Positions 49,820 to 60,163 of a stretch of DNA of 64,000 nucleotides are shown one piece after another. A program made the translations under genes and the position numbers. The notes below the pieces were generated by a model that was not told the origin of the DNA, ran no database searches, and saw nothing but the letters and a program-made list of their open reading frames with translations. The stretch lies in assembly GCA_004014935.1 (NCBI GenBank), contig CP025322.1, positions 2,666,001-2,730,000 on the forward strand. The letters run 5' to 3'. Each line of letters starts with the position of its first letter. The first letter of the stretch is position 1. Source of the stretch: Saccharomycopsis malanga (Eukaryota > Ascomycota > Saccharomycetes > Ascoideales > Saccharomycopsidaceae).

Positions 49820-52800
49820 ATGGACAATTCGTGGTTTGAGTTTGGTACTGGTGCTGTTTCTCCGCGATCCAACGTCCTACGCAAGACGACTTTACCGATG
49901 GAAGATCATGGTGGGATGTCCGACTTGATGCAAAATTTGATAAAAGAGCTTTCCATTGTTCTTGATGATTCTGGTGCTATACCGCCAATTCTGAAGCTTT
50001 ATAGCGATGTGAAGGCTTTGTGTGTGGCCGGAGAGAGCTCGGATTTGTATAGGCAGGTTGTAGAGTTGCTCACACGTTTTTTTGAGCGGTCTTCCCCGGT
50101 GGAGTTGCTTTTAAAAGATATAAATCAGAACACATGTTCAAAGCTTGAAACTGTGTTCGATTTGGAGCATTTATTCAATGGGTTCAACCAGGACTCATTT
50201 GAAGCATGCTGTAGTGTCTTGAAAGCGTTTTTGGATCTTTTCAATTATGTTTTTGCAAGAGTGAACATTGTAACTCTCATCTTATCTTATTTAGACCGCA
50301 ACTATCTAGTCTGTTCAAACACAAAACTCACAATAGTAGAATTGGCAAATGCTTTGTTTCACCATCGCCTTTTTTCGTGCGATGCCGGCTCAATTGTCCA
50401 GAGAAACTTGATGATCCTTCTACATTTCAATAGGGTGTATCAGCTCAACAAATATTTGGCGTCTCAGCATTTAGAGCCTATGCTTGTCGACTCTGTGATT
50501 TCCATCAACAACACCGACGGCATTGAGCCCGACAAACTTCTTCTAAATTGTATGGTGATTTTCAAGAAAATGGACTTGATAGTATCAAATATACGGTTTT
50601 ACAAAAACTTGCCTATTAAACCGCCGGTCAAGCCTAAAACAAACTATAACCGGTGGTATTTGAACGAATTGAACAGGTTCACCGATTATATCACAGAAAA
50701 AAGCTTGTTGGACAAAAAGAAACCAACAGCAATTGTCTCCCAGTTCATGGAACTATTCGAGAAAATCTACCAGCACGAAATGGTTCTTGCGAGATTGGTC
50801 TACAACAATAAAGACACCAAGCAAGAACTCAAGGTGTATAACGGTAGCATGTCCATATCCAAAGAAGGTATATATTTCCAACATCTAAGTCAGTATTTCC
50901 ATTATGCTATTTTTGCACTCCGTGCCAACTTCACCACCGACGATAACCAGAAATTCATCCAGTTGGTCGAGAAAATACTCCTATACAAGTTGATTATCAA
51001 TAACGATGCAAGCATCCCCGTGGTGTTCAGTCTGTTGGTAGAGGGCCTGAAATACGAAGAGTTGGCGAAATTGTACAAGTTCCACTGGGATTCCGACCAC
51101 ATCAGGGCCCATGTGGATAAAGAGAGTTTGTCTATTGTAGAAGACACTGAAAGGAATGAGTTGGAATCTGATGAAAATGAGTTGGAAGCTGATGAAAATG
51201 AATGGGTAACTGACGAGAACGAATGGGTAGCTGATGAAAATGAGTCAAATGAAAAAGAAGTGGAAGAAGAATCAAGTAGTGAAGATGATGTAGAATTTGT
51301 TTCTCCAGAACCACATTATGATTCCAAATGCATAACTTCCCTAGCAAACATTTGGTTCAACACAGTTTACAATCAATTGTTCACCATTTTTGTTAGTTAT
51401 AAAAGGAAAAACAACAAGAAGGATAAAGATAAGCTGGTAAACGTAACGACCTTGAAACATCTGCGAAACCTTGATATCCCCTTCGAATTTGAATTGAATC
51501 CTAATACCCCAGTAATTATTGAGTCTTTATACAATTTAAAAGACAAGTATATGAAGATCATTGAACAGTCCTTCCAAAATAACAAACTTTTCATTAAAAA
51601 GGTCCATTCAGCGTTCCTGAAAATGTTCACTATCAATAATCATGAGCTCATTATTGAATTGGTGAAATATTGCGATCTCACTATAAACACTATCTATATG
51701 GAATATCTAACCTGCCCCTTACCGTTTATCCAGCTTATCAATAATACCCTTTCAAGCTACATCATTCCTCAGTTTGAACTCGTATATTGGTTTTTCCTCA
51801 AGTTTTACAAGTCAAAATTCGAGTTTTTCATCAGTTATTACAGAATTTATCTTTCCAGAAGACTTCTCAACATGCAAAACATCCTCGACGCCACATCTTT
51901 GCACCAGAAAATCCTCATTGAAAAGGTTTTCTTGATCCTCTTCACTAAGGACTTCACAACTGGCCAGTCACAGGATGTGTACGACAGGTACCGCCAATGG
52001 GAGGAGCGGATAAAGGGCCATCATATCATGGATCAACTTGATATAAATTCGATAATCAAACCACATGATCCATTGGGCCAACAAGATTCGAAAGATTCTA
52101 TTGAGACTTGTCTTGCAGATGATGATGAAGATGGGAGTTTTGACACTGAGGAACTTATGGCAAAGTTCCATGGCGTTCATTCAATGATCACTGATATAGA
52201 AACGTCACAAAGTTATGAAGCAGAATTCTCAAGACATTTGGAAGGACACTTTCCAAAGGCTCATTTCAACCCATTAATCCTTAATAGCAAATCATGGCCA
52301 AATTTTAGCAATAATAGTTTTGATCTATCATTTCCTGACGATCTGTCATCAAACGGGTTATTACAGCTATTTGATGCTTTCAATGAAATGTTTTTCCTTC
52401 AGTCAAACAAGGTTGTGTCTCTGGGAAACACTAATAGCTCGCACAACTATTACAATAAATTGTTTCTCAACAACAATCATAAACTACTCAATTGGAACTT
52501 TGCTCTTCATTATTTGGTGCTTGATTTCCATCTTTCTGACACACAGACTATCACCATCAACACCCTGTTCATCATAGGGTGTGTCTTGCTTTGTTTCAAC
52601 GAGTCAGAAGAATGGTCCTACGCTGGGTTGTTGCAGAAACTAAAATTAAACAAGATGAAAAGTAAAGATAACGGCGGTGCTAATGATGAAACTAATAATA
52701 AAACTACAGCGGTCAGTGAAAATCATTGCCATTTCAATAATAATGTAATGAATTCTAAAATGGTGTCTGAAAAAATAAAGATATGGAACTCTTCTAAAAC

Positions 52801-53083
52801 CAATGATCATAGCTTGATACGTAAAACTAAAAACTCATTATCTACTGATAAACTCACTGACTCAAACCCGCCTTCTCTACAAGACCCAGACGACTTGGTG
52901 AAAAGAAGCTTGTTTTCCTTGCAAAAAGCTGGCCTTTTGATTAAGCAGGGCTCTTCTAAATTTTCCGGAAGATTTAGCTTGAAAGACTGCTTCGCTATTA
53001 ATGAAACCGTAGCGGTGTCAGAGGAACCTTTGAAAATCAATTTGGTATCTCGCAAAGCTGTCGGAAAGCAGGGCAGTTCTTAA
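49820..53083 (+). CDS. Divergent cullin-family protein (Rtt101/Cul3-like or APC2-like)
   Basis: A 1087-residue protein. A long helical N-terminal half is followed by a cullin-homology-like region. FFISYYRIYLSRRLL (about 667-682) resembles the cullin Y...HL..RLL segment, and a later ITINTLFIIGCVLLCFNE segment resembles the cullin winged-helix part. Cullins scaffold RING ubiquitin ligases. An acidic repeat (residues about 447-490; five DENE-type units) interrupts the N-terminal half. No clear neddylation-site consensus is visible near the C-terminus. The start is the ATG at 49820, since the upstream in-frame codon at 49793 is GTG. Family membership is judged by pattern, and the subtype is uncertain. 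Confidence 0.65.
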   Translation: MDNSWFEFGTGAVSPRSNVLRKTTLPMEDHGGMSDLMQNLIKELSIVLDDSGAIPPILKLYSDVKALCVAGESSDLYRQVVELLTRFFERSSPVELLLKDINQNTCSKLETVFDLEHLFNGFNQDSFEACCSVLKAFLDLFNYVFARVNIVTLILSYLDRNYLVCSNTKLTIVELANALFHHRLFSCDAGSIVQRNLMILLHFNRVYQLNKYLASQHLEPMLVDSVISINNTDGIEPDKLLLNCMVIFKKMDLIVSNIRFYKNLPIKPPVKPKTNYNRWYLNELNRFTDYITEKSLLDKKKPTAIVSQFMELFEKIYQHEMVLARLVYNNKDTKQELKVYNGSMSISKEGIYFQHLSQYFHYAIFALRANFTTDDNQKFIQLVEKILLYKLIINNDASIPVVFSLLVEGLKYEELAKLYKFHWDSDHIRAHVDKESLSIVEDTERNELESDENELEADENEWVTDENEWVADENESNEKEVEEESSSEDDVEFVSPEPHYDSKCITSLANIWFNTVYNQLFTIFVSYKRKNNKKDKDKLVNVTTLKHLRNLDIPFEFELNPNTPVIIESLYNLKDKYMKIIEQSFQNNKLFIKKVHSAFLKMFTINNHELIIELVKYCDLTINTIYMEYLTCPLPFIQLINNTLSSYIIPQFELVYWFFLKFYKSKFEFFISYYRIYLSRRLLNMQNILDATSLHQKILIEKVFLILFTKDFTTGQSQDVYDRYRQWEERIKGHHIMDQLDINSIIKPHDPLGQQDSKDSIETCLADDDEDGSFDTEELMAKFHGVHSMITDIETSQSYEAEFSRHLEGHFPKAHFNPLILNSKSWPNFSNNSFDLSFPDDLSSNGLLQLFDAFNEMFFLQSNKVVSLGNTNSSHNYYNKLFLNNNHKLLNWNFALHYLVLDFHLSDTQTITINTLFIIGCVLLCFNESEEWSYAGLLQKLKLNKMKSKDNGGANDETNNKTTAVSENHCHFNNNVMNSKMVSEKIKIWNSSKTNDHSLIRKTKNSLSTDKLTDSNPPSLQDPDDLVKRSLFSLQKAGLLIKQGSSKFSGRFSLKDCFAINETVAVSEEPLKINLVSRKAVGKQGSS

Positions 53084-53099
53084 GTGGTTTTATTATAAA

Positions 53100-54065
53100 G
53101 TAAGCATTAGACTTTGGTCCCAATTTGCAATTAATCCCCTACTTCCATAGGAATGTAATAAAACAAATCAGAAACTAGAACAGCGAAAAGATAAAAAATT
53201 AAAATTAAAGTAACATTAAAACGTTCGCAACTTTGATTTTAACAAGAATAAAACTTTTATAAAAAACGGGCTCCTTTGAACCGAGGTATAAAGCTTATTT
53301 ATTAGCACGCTATTCTTCACTGAGCCCCTCAAAATATTCAATGTATACAACAAGCTGAAATTTGCTAGTTTTACAACATATAATGATTATCATTGAATAT
53401 AACTCCCTTGAGAACCCCTAAAAAACAATACTTTTTTTAGCTCTTGAAACATGCGTTTGTTTGGAACAAAAGCTCATTTAAACGCTAGAGGAAACGTAAA
53501 TATAACCAGAGGCAATTAAAAACTATGGGATAACGTCAAGAAATAAAGAAACACTATCTGAGGTGTGAAAAATATGATTTTCACCAAATGCTGTGTTATT
53601 TTCGACAAGGTAATACTTTCTCATTGTTAAACGTTATGCAAAAGCCAAATCTCAAACCAAAGTACATTTCAGGAAACTTTAGGATTTAAGGAATCTAGGA
53701 ATACATATTTTGTATGGCTTGGGTTGCTGTGAAGATTCTAAAATATGGAATAAAAGAATCATCTTTTTTGGCAAAATTGGCAAATTTGCATATTATCAAA
53801 TATTTACTCCGAAATTGAAAATTTTTTATTACAAATAGTACTATAATATTGCAAAAAAATTCAAAATATTATTTCATGGTTTTACAAATCAAAAAAACCT
53901 CAATAGCACTGAGTTAATTTAATAAAACGTTTGATGATTATTCCAAAACGTCAAGAGCGCGAATTGAGTACCAAAACCCCAAGTGAGGAACGCCACACTT
54001 GTTTTGTGTGGCGCATGGTGGCGCATGGTGGCGCATGAGGCCTCAACCAACTTGGCCACACAACA
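53100..54065 (-). repeat. LTE repeat family, copy 3
   Basis: Head on the minus strand is TTGTGTGGCCAAGTTGGTTG, three 10-bp GTGGCGCATG-type units, then 'cacttggggttttggtactc' and 'aattcgcgctcttgacgt'. The body aligns with copies 2 and 5 over about 900 bp (for example atggcttgggttgctgtgaa on the plus strand at 53713). The distal end, 'cttccataggaatgtaataa', lies near 53142. Confidence 0.88.
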
Positions 54066-54540
54066 AAATTAAGGCATAGGGGCATATTTTTGTTGAAAAA
54101 AGAGAGCATTTTTACTTTTTGAGAGTATATTTTGGCGATTGTTAAGCCCTTTTTTGAATAGAAATGAAATATTTATTGTATAGTTTATGAGGGATACTAC
54201 GCCTAGAGATTATTAGTCTATGAAATCAGTATGTGACAATATTAGAACACCACACATCAATCATTGGGTTGAAATGGATATGTCATTTCCATCGATAAAC
54301 AGCTGTGATGAGGTGGTGGCTATGGAATTGAAGGCCGAACGTTGTTCCATTGAATGTCTGTGGCCTGTGTGGCCTGTGAACTGGTGAATAAGCTATTCGA
54401 GTACCTTTTGATCGTCACATATACCAGTAAATCCATTTCACGATATCTAAAAATCAGCTTGAGTTGGGCGAAAGAGCTGTTACAGCCAATTCCAATGTAT
54501 GGGCTAAATGCTTTAAATATTGTCGATAATGCTTCACATT
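54066..54540. other. Intergenic, nothing recognised
   Basis: Sequence between LTE copy 3 and a SINE. A short frame at 54354-54542 has no coding evidence. Confidence 0.4.
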
Positions 54541-54544
54541 GATT

Positions 54545-55043
54545 AATAACTTATATTTGAGCATAGTACATATCAGTTTCGTATATACGCGCTAGGTCTA
54601 AAAGAATTTGGTAAAATTCAGTTGAGGAAACCCAATAATGTCCAGCTTGGTCTTTTTTCACGTTTTCTAGGCTACTATCTGCTAAATTATCCTGTCAAAT
54701 ATTTTTTTCACGTTTTCTAGACTACTATCTGCTAAATTATCCTGTCAAATATTTTTTTCACGTTTTCTAGACTACTATCTGCTAAATTATCCTGTCAAAT
54801 ATTTTTTTCACGTTTTCTAGACTACTATCTGCTAAATTATCCTGTCAAATATTTTTCACGTTTTCTAGACTACTATCTGCTAAATTATCCTGTCAAATAT
54901 TTTTCACGTTTTCTAGGCTACTATCTGCTAAATTATCCTGTCAAACCTTTTTCACGTTTTCTAGACAGTAGTGTGCTGATTATCCTGTCAAACCTTTTTC
55001 ACGTTTCCTAAACCACTAGCTATCCGGCCCATCGGTTTTTTCT
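54545..55043 (-). repeat. SINE-like element with internal tandem amplification (copy 22)
   Basis: The minus-strand head (ccgatgggccggatagctag) and the terminal parts ('gcgcgtatatacgaaactg', 'tatgtactatgctcaaat') belong to the SINE family. Between them seven or eight units of 47-50 bp are arrayed (54665-55000). They contain 'ctactatctgctaaattatc', 'ctgtcaaatattttt' and 'cacgttttctag'. Units at 54671, 54721, 54771 and 54821 are spaced exactly 50 bp. Confidence 0.85.
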
Positions 55044-55426
55044 ACAATTATTGGGGAAATTTCTATTGGCATTTACAGATATAATTATTGTTTATCAAAG
55101 CATACAATTTTCATTATTTACATGCCATTGTTTATGGAGTTTATCCAATTGCTATCAATATTACATAAGCATTACCTAATCCATTATGAGCCCGGCCGCT
55201 GCCTTACTACCCGGCCATGATGAAAATTTTGAGGGTATAAACGAACCCCTTGATTGATGTTTTGAATCCTTACAATTTGCAGTATTTTCAATATATAGAA
55301 CGGTTACAACTTGTTCACCCCCTTTCTGGCCAACACCCGTCGTGTTTAAGACTCAACATCAGGTATCAGACGTGCTAGGAAGAGTGATTTGTGGCCAAAG
55401 GCAAGAGATATAGTCGTGAAGTGAAC
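55044..55426 (+). promoter_or_regulatory. Upstream region of the GCM1/WRKY-type factor gene
   Basis: About 380 bp with a TATA-like 'caatatatagaacgg' near 55290 and a pyrimidine-rich stretch 'cttgttcacccccttt' about 110 bp upstream of the start. Confidence 0.4.
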
Positions 55427-56704
55427 ATGTCCAAGAGACCGTATGACCAGATCAAGTTTGACATCAAGCCTCAGAAGGCGACAAGTCCAAGTTATAATGC
55501 GGCGGCAGCAGCAGCAGCAGCAGCAGGAGCCCTCAGTGGTGCTAATGGAGGAGGATTGAATGGGGAGCAGCAGCAGCAGCTAGTGCAGCAGCAGCAGCAG
55601 CAAACTGCGTCAGGAAAGCGGCTCAGAACAGAGTATGTGAGTCCTCTTTATCATTTGTTGAACTTGGACGAGATCAACAGCAGAGATGTGCGGGACACGA
55701 GTCTTACATTCCGGTATGCTATCAAGCCGTGGTTGCAGCTGAAGCTAGCCCCTTTGGGCATCATGCTTGCGATTGAGCGGTCGGACAGCAAAAAGGTTGT
55801 TTTCCGGTGTCGCAACCGGAGCTACGAAGGAATGATAGATTCAGCCCTAGGGCTCAAGCACGACAGTGGAAATGGTGCCCGGGGAGCCGAGGGTGCTGGC
55901 GAGGATGTCAACAACACCGAGGACGAGAACGACGAGGCTGCAAAGGCCAAGGCTGCAGACAAGTCTATGGCCGGTGAGGCGGACAAAAGCAGTGTTGTTT
56001 CTGAAGACGACAAGTCCGGCCGTAGAAAGTACCATGGCTGCTGTTTCAAGATCAGGGCCAACTACTCGAAAAAGTCCAACAAGTGGAACATTTCCATAGT
56101 GAATGACAAACATAACCATCCATTGGTTGCCAATAAATCATTCTACAACAACGACAGTCCTATTGACTTGTCCCATGCCAGATTGCCACTCTCGTCCGAT
56201 GCTGCCAACAACGCATTGTTGGCCTCCAGCTTGACCCAGGGCCTTGCTCCTCCAGCGAGTTCCAGCATGGAGTCTGCAGCAGCAGCAGAGGCTGTGGCCA
56301 GCCCTGGCTTGTTTATGGTGCCAAATTACTCGTTGATCGCCGCTCATTTGTACTCCGAGCAAAACAATACCAACATCGGAGCTAACGGAACTTCCTCCGA
56401 CACTGCAAAGGCACATGCCCAAGCCCACGACTCCTTGTCAAGACTTATCCATGAGGGAACCAAATCAATCAATGACCCCGACAAAGGCAACGCCATGTTC
56501 GACAAAAAATTGACTATCAAAGACAAATCCGACCAACTTTCCCGTTTGATCAATGACATTGTCTTAGACAGATTGATTAAGAAGAATATTGCCAACGTGG
56601 CAAATCCTCAAAGAGCTCTTTCCGACGATGAGAAATCCTACATTTTAAGCCAAGTCATCTCCGAGGTCGCCAATGTCTTACAAAAACATAACATTTCCGT
56701 CTAG
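55427..56704 (+). CDS. GCM1/WRKY-type zinc-finger transcription factor (Rbf1-like)
   Basis: A 425-residue protein. Residues 25-33 are poly-Ala and 48-59 poly-Gln. The DNA-binding region spans about 85-235: VVFRCRN (C128), then an acidic insert rich in Ala and Glu (145-198), then CCFKIRANYSKKSNKWNI (C205/C206) and the closing HNH (H229, H231). This is the C-C-H-x-H arrangement of WRKY-GCM1 fingers found in Aft- and Rbf1-type fungal factors. In Candida, Rbf1 influences filamentation and telomere-related sites; Aft factors control iron uptake. The C-terminal half is Ala/Ser-rich with a helical end (DQLSRLINDIVLDRLI). The frame extends to a GTG at 55391, but the first ATG is at 55427. The subtype assignment is tentative. 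Confidence 0.75.
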   Translation: MSKRPYDQIKFDIKPQKATSPSYNAAAAAAAAAGALSGANGGGLNGEQQQQLVQQQQQQTASGKRLRTEYVSPLYHLLNLDEINSRDVRDTSLTFRYAIKPWLQLKLAPLGIMLAIERSDSKKVVFRCRNRSYEGMIDSALGLKHDSGNGARGAEGAGEDVNNTEDENDEAAKAKAADKSMAGEADKSSVVSEDDKSGRRKYHGCCFKIRANYSKKSNKWNISIVNDKHNHPLVANKSFYNNDSPIDLSHARLPLSSDAANNALLASSLTQGLAPPASSSMESAAAAEAVASPGLFMVPNYSLIAAHLYSEQNNTNIGANGTSSDTAKAHAQAHDSLSRLIHEGTKSINDPDKGNAMFDKKLTIKDKSDQLSRLINDIVLDRLIKKNIANVANPQRALSDDEKSYILSQVISEVANVLQKHNISV

Positions 56705-56853
56705 TTTATCTATTTTTTTGTTCTAGTTGTATACTTGTATTGCTAGCTTTTCGTCTTTTTTTATTTTTTTTTGGTCTCTTTTTCCGTTTCTACTCTTCTT
56801 TATGTGTACTTTACATCAATGTGTTGATTTTCTTTCCCTTAAAATTGCTGTAG
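56705..56853. other. 3' flank of the factor gene
   Basis: Pyrimidine-rich sequence with T-runs, likely the 3' untranslated region. Confidence 0.4.
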
Positions 56854-57165
56854 GGCCACTGGGCCGGCCACTGGGCCATTTGGCTCAGTGGTCAGAGCTC
56901 TCCAAGAAGAGAAAAACAAGACCTAACAGCAAGACGGGTTCTTGCTCGCTCCTTTTACTATACTGAATGTGATTTCACAGGCAAGTGCAACTGTCTGAAA
57001 CACGACCTAGACAAAAGGCTATTTACTTTCCACTTGTGTGACAAGTTGAAGTAGTTTTTTGGGTTTTCCCCACTGTTTTACCAAGTCCTCTTAGACATAG
57101 CGCGTATATACGAAACTGTTATGTACTGGGCTTGAAATATATGATATTATTATTATTATTATTAT
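56854..57165 (+). mobile_element. Near full-length SINE-like element (copy 23)
   Basis: ggccactgggcc is repeated twice at the start. Then come A box TTTGGCTCAGTGG, 'tccaagaagagaaaaacaag', a B-box remnant acgggttcttgctc, 'agtgcaactgtctgaaacac', 'gttttaccaagtcctctta', 'cgtatatacgaaactgttat', 'gcttgaaatatatgatatt' and an ATT tail. The flanks AATTGCTGTAG (left) and AATTATTGTAG (right) may be a decayed duplication. Confidence 0.85.
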
Positions 57166-57792
57166 AAACAATAATTATTGTAGCTCTTGAAATACGCGTT
57201 TCTTTGGATTAAAATCACATTCAAACTCTGGAAGAACCACAACTAAACTTACAAACAAACAAAAACTAAGGACTCACGCTAACAAGTAAAGGGAGGCTCT
57301 CTGAAAGACGAAAAACATGATTTTACTAGTTTATGTGCTCATCTCTATAAAATGATACTTTTTTAATATTAATAATTTATGAAAGCCAAATCTCAAAACA
57401 AAATACGTGCTACAAAACTTGGTGATTTGAAGAGTATGACAACTTATATTTTGTTTGGATTGCGTTGCTCTAAAGATTGTAGAGTATGACTTGAAAGAAT
57501 CAGCTTTTTGTTAAAATTGGTACTTTTCCATATTATCAAATGTTTACTCCCCAGTTTAAAGCTTTTTATTATAAATGATACTATAATATTGGAAAAAAAT
57601 TTGAAATATTATTTTACGGTTTTACAAATCAAAATAGCCAGGATACCGCAATTTTAATTGAATAAAACATTTGATGATTACTACAAAACGTCAAGAGCGC
57701 GAATCGAGTACCAAAACCCCAAGTGAGGAACGCCACACTTGTTTTTCGTGGCGCATGGTGGCGCATGATGCCTCAACCAACTTGGCCACACG
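57166..57792 (-). repeat. LTE repeat family, copy 4 (3'-truncated)
   Basis: The minus-strand head reads TCGTGTGGCCAAGTTGGTTG, two 10-bp units and 'ggtactcgattcgcgctctt'. The body is shared with copies 2, 3 and 5 for about 600 bp and then ends at the tail of SINE copy 23. Confidence 0.85.
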
Positions 57793-58237
57793 ACAATAGT
57801 AAGGCATAAAGGCATATTTTTGTTGAAGAAAGAATATATTTAATTTTCGAGGGTATATTTCGGCAATTAATAAGATTGTTTTCCGCTAAGTGTATAAGCA
57901 GAAATAAAAGAGTGTATCCTTGAGCCTGTAAGGTCTGTATCTCTTCTTCAGAGTACTATCTGCTAAACTATCCTGCCCAGCGACTCAAAGCACTCTATAT
58001 GTCCTTATTTACTATTGAGAAATCTGTTGAATTCTATTTCATTTCCAATCTGTCATAAGATACATAAAGTAGTATATTAAAAGATGAAACTATAAGCTAC
58101 AAATTTTACATATATAGACTGTAGAATGTACAACCTGATACTGCGTTTTACCAACCATTTAAATGTCCGTTTTGATAGAGAAAACTATACATTACATCAT
58201 TTTCAACGAGTCAACTTATAATCGTTTACAAATTAAT
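57793..58237. other. 3' flank of TRF4 with a SINE head remnant
   Basis: 57925-57995 holds a minus-strand SINE head remnant with 'gagtactatctgctaaacta'. The remainder is AT-rich 3' flank of the TRF4-type gene. Confidence 0.45.
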
Positions 58238-60163
58238 TCAATAGCTTAAATCCACAGTTCCTTTTTGTTTCCAAAAGTCTCTTTTGGTCTTTTTAAAGTT
58301 TTTTGCATCCTGATTCCAAGTCTGGTTTTCATTGTTATTATTTTTTTCTGTTTGTTCTTGTGGTGGGTCATTACTATTTACTTTTACATCACTTTGAGAA
58401 GATTGTTGAGTAATTTGGGGCTCGTTGTCACTTGCAGGATCTGGAATGTAATAGTTGTCGTCATCGCTTTCCAGCAATCCCATAATTTGGTCAACAGATA
58501 TCCCATTCTGTATGGTATTTGGTTTTTTTAGTTCCACTTCGCTATCGCTTTCACTTTCTGAATTTTCACTGCTTTCACTATTGGATTGGATTGTTCCATC
58601 ATCCGAAAGGAACAAAGTTTCTTTATCACTGACCAAAGGTTTTCGCTGGTCTTGTTTGTAATAAAAGACTTGCTGTTCGATGGCAGCAACGTTTTCCACC
58701 AAATCACGTTCATCTACAAAGTCCCGTGGTTCTCCCTTGTATTTCACAATGTTTCCTAGAATGGACTCGTTAATACGTTCCTTGTAAGATTTCTTCTCTA
58801 ATTCAAAACATTTATCCACAAGAAGATCGAAAGCACCGGTAAATGCTTTTTTCAAGCCACGGACATTGAAAGAGCCACGGGAAATGTTGTTAGTGGGATC
58901 GCTGGGGTCTTGGATTGCTAACTGGAAAGGATTACGGTTTTGCAAGTCAGCATAATGATTTTTGTTTAGAAACCCTGGAAGACCGTTGTTGTCAGGACAA
59001 ACAGGCGCTACTGCCACATTGTCATAACCAAAGTTTTTGCCGAAAAGCTCAAAGAACTCTATAAGAAGAACACCAATGTTTTTCATGGGATCCATGGAAT
59101 TGGTGACTAAACGGGGATGGAGTTTTAAGAAGGTATACACTAAACATATAGTAGAATAGCCACCCAAACCACCTAAATGGACATTATTCAAATTACGGGT
59201 GGACAAAAAGTGTTTTACAATAAGAACCAACTCACGTAATGCTGGCGTGGTATTCAACCAGTTTTTGATCACCATGGCAGCTTCTATTCCATTGCTTCTT
59301 TCAAACGAGATGTCGATGTTTATTTTGGAACGTGTTTCGACAAGCTTGATGATGGGCACGCGTGCTTTGGCCAACACTTCCACATTGGTCACAATCTTCT
59401 TGTTTTTCAAGTAGGCCGAGAGCTTGTACAAGGAATTCCGATTATCCTTGAGGTTTCCCGACGTATCGTCGTCCGTCTTGACCACCATGTCAATGTCCGA
59501 GTGTGGAAGATACAAGTCCGTGGCATACGAACCGAACACGTAGACATGTGAATCTTTCCAGAACGCTTCAATGGCTGTTTTCAAACGGGTGATACATTCG
59601 TTTCTCGTGATGATTTCCTCTTTAGAAGGGGAAATGTAACTTACAAAATCATTAATCTCCAAGGAAAGCCAGTCTGCAATCTCTCGCTGTGTAGAATGAT
59701 CATGGTTGAGAATCCACGGGTAATTCTTGTGCACGCTTGGTTTCCCTTCGTTATTTGTTGCTACAGCCTGTTCCTCCTCACTACTTTCTGCCTCATCTTC
59801 GCTATCTGCAAAGTCAAACCCTATAAAGTCTTCATTCGACGCTAATCCCCCACCATCGCTTTCTGTTTTTGCTTTCTTATGGTCATTCTCTACAATCTGT
59901 TCTTTTTCTACAATCTCATCACTCTCATCGCTCTCCAAAGCCCTTTTCCTATTATACTTTTCACTTTTTTCTACTTCCTCGCCCTCTGATTCGCTCGTTT
60001 CATCTACCAAATTAATATAACTCTCATCCTCCTTTTCCGAACCCGAATTTACGGCTACAACACCATCACCGCTTCTCGGCTGTTCAACACCCTCATCACT
60101 TTCTACATCACTTTTAACCTCAACAAGTTTTTCATAGGAATTCACTTTATTCCGTAGTACCAT
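58238..60163 (-). CDS. PAP2: Trf4/5-type non-canonical poly(A) polymerase (TRAMP)
   Basis: A 641-residue nucleotidyltransferase. The acidic, Ser/Glu-rich N-terminus (1-140) is followed by the catalytic core. VFGSYATDLYLPHSDIDMVV carries G211-S212 and the metal-binding D223 and D225, and the third carboxylate is D284 in INIDISFERSNG. The central domain has LVLIVKHFLSTRNLN and GGLGGYST. The PAP-associated domain follows (LLIEFFELFGKNF near 368; NISRGSFNVRGLKKAF near 435). The C-terminus is another acidic and then basic low-complexity tail. Trf4/Pap2 is the catalytic subunit of the nuclear TRAMP complex, adding short poly(A) tails to aberrant RNAs for exosome decay. The ATG at 60161-60163 is the first in frame. 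Trf4 and Trf5 cannot be told apart. Confidence 0.95.
   Translation of the reverse strand: MVLRNKVNSYEKLVEVKSDVESDEGVEQPRSGDGVVAVNSGSEKEDESYINLVDETSESEGEEVEKSEKYNRKRALESDESDEIVEKEQIVENDHKKAKTESDGGGLASNEDFIGFDFADSEDEAESSEEEQAVATNNEGKPSVHKNYPWILNHDHSTQREIADWLSLEINDFVSYISPSKEEIITRNECITRLKTAIEAFWKDSHVYVFGSYATDLYLPHSDIDMVVKTDDDTSGNLKDNRNSLYKLSAYLKNKKIVTNVEVLAKARVPIIKLVETRSKINIDISFERSNGIEAAMVIKNWLNTTPALRELVLIVKHFLSTRNLNNVHLGGLGGYSTICLVYTFLKLHPRLVTNSMDPMKNIGVLLIEFFELFGKNFGYDNVAVAPVCPDNNGLPGFLNKNHYADLQNRNPFQLAIQDPSDPTNNISRGSFNVRGLKKAFTGAFDLLVDKCFELEKKSYKERINESILGNIVKYKGEPRDFVDERDLVENVAAIEQQVFYYKQDQRKPLVSDKETLFLSDDGTIQSNSESSENSESESDSEVELKKPNTIQNGISVDQIMGLLESDDDNYYIPDPASDNEPQITQQSSQSDVKVNSNDPPQEQTEKNNNNENQTWNQDAKNFKKTKRDFWKQKGTVDLSY

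Noticed and set aside
54665-55000. CRISPR-like 50-bp periodic array
   Set aside because: Whole units are identical with no variable spacers; it is a tandem amplification within a SINE.
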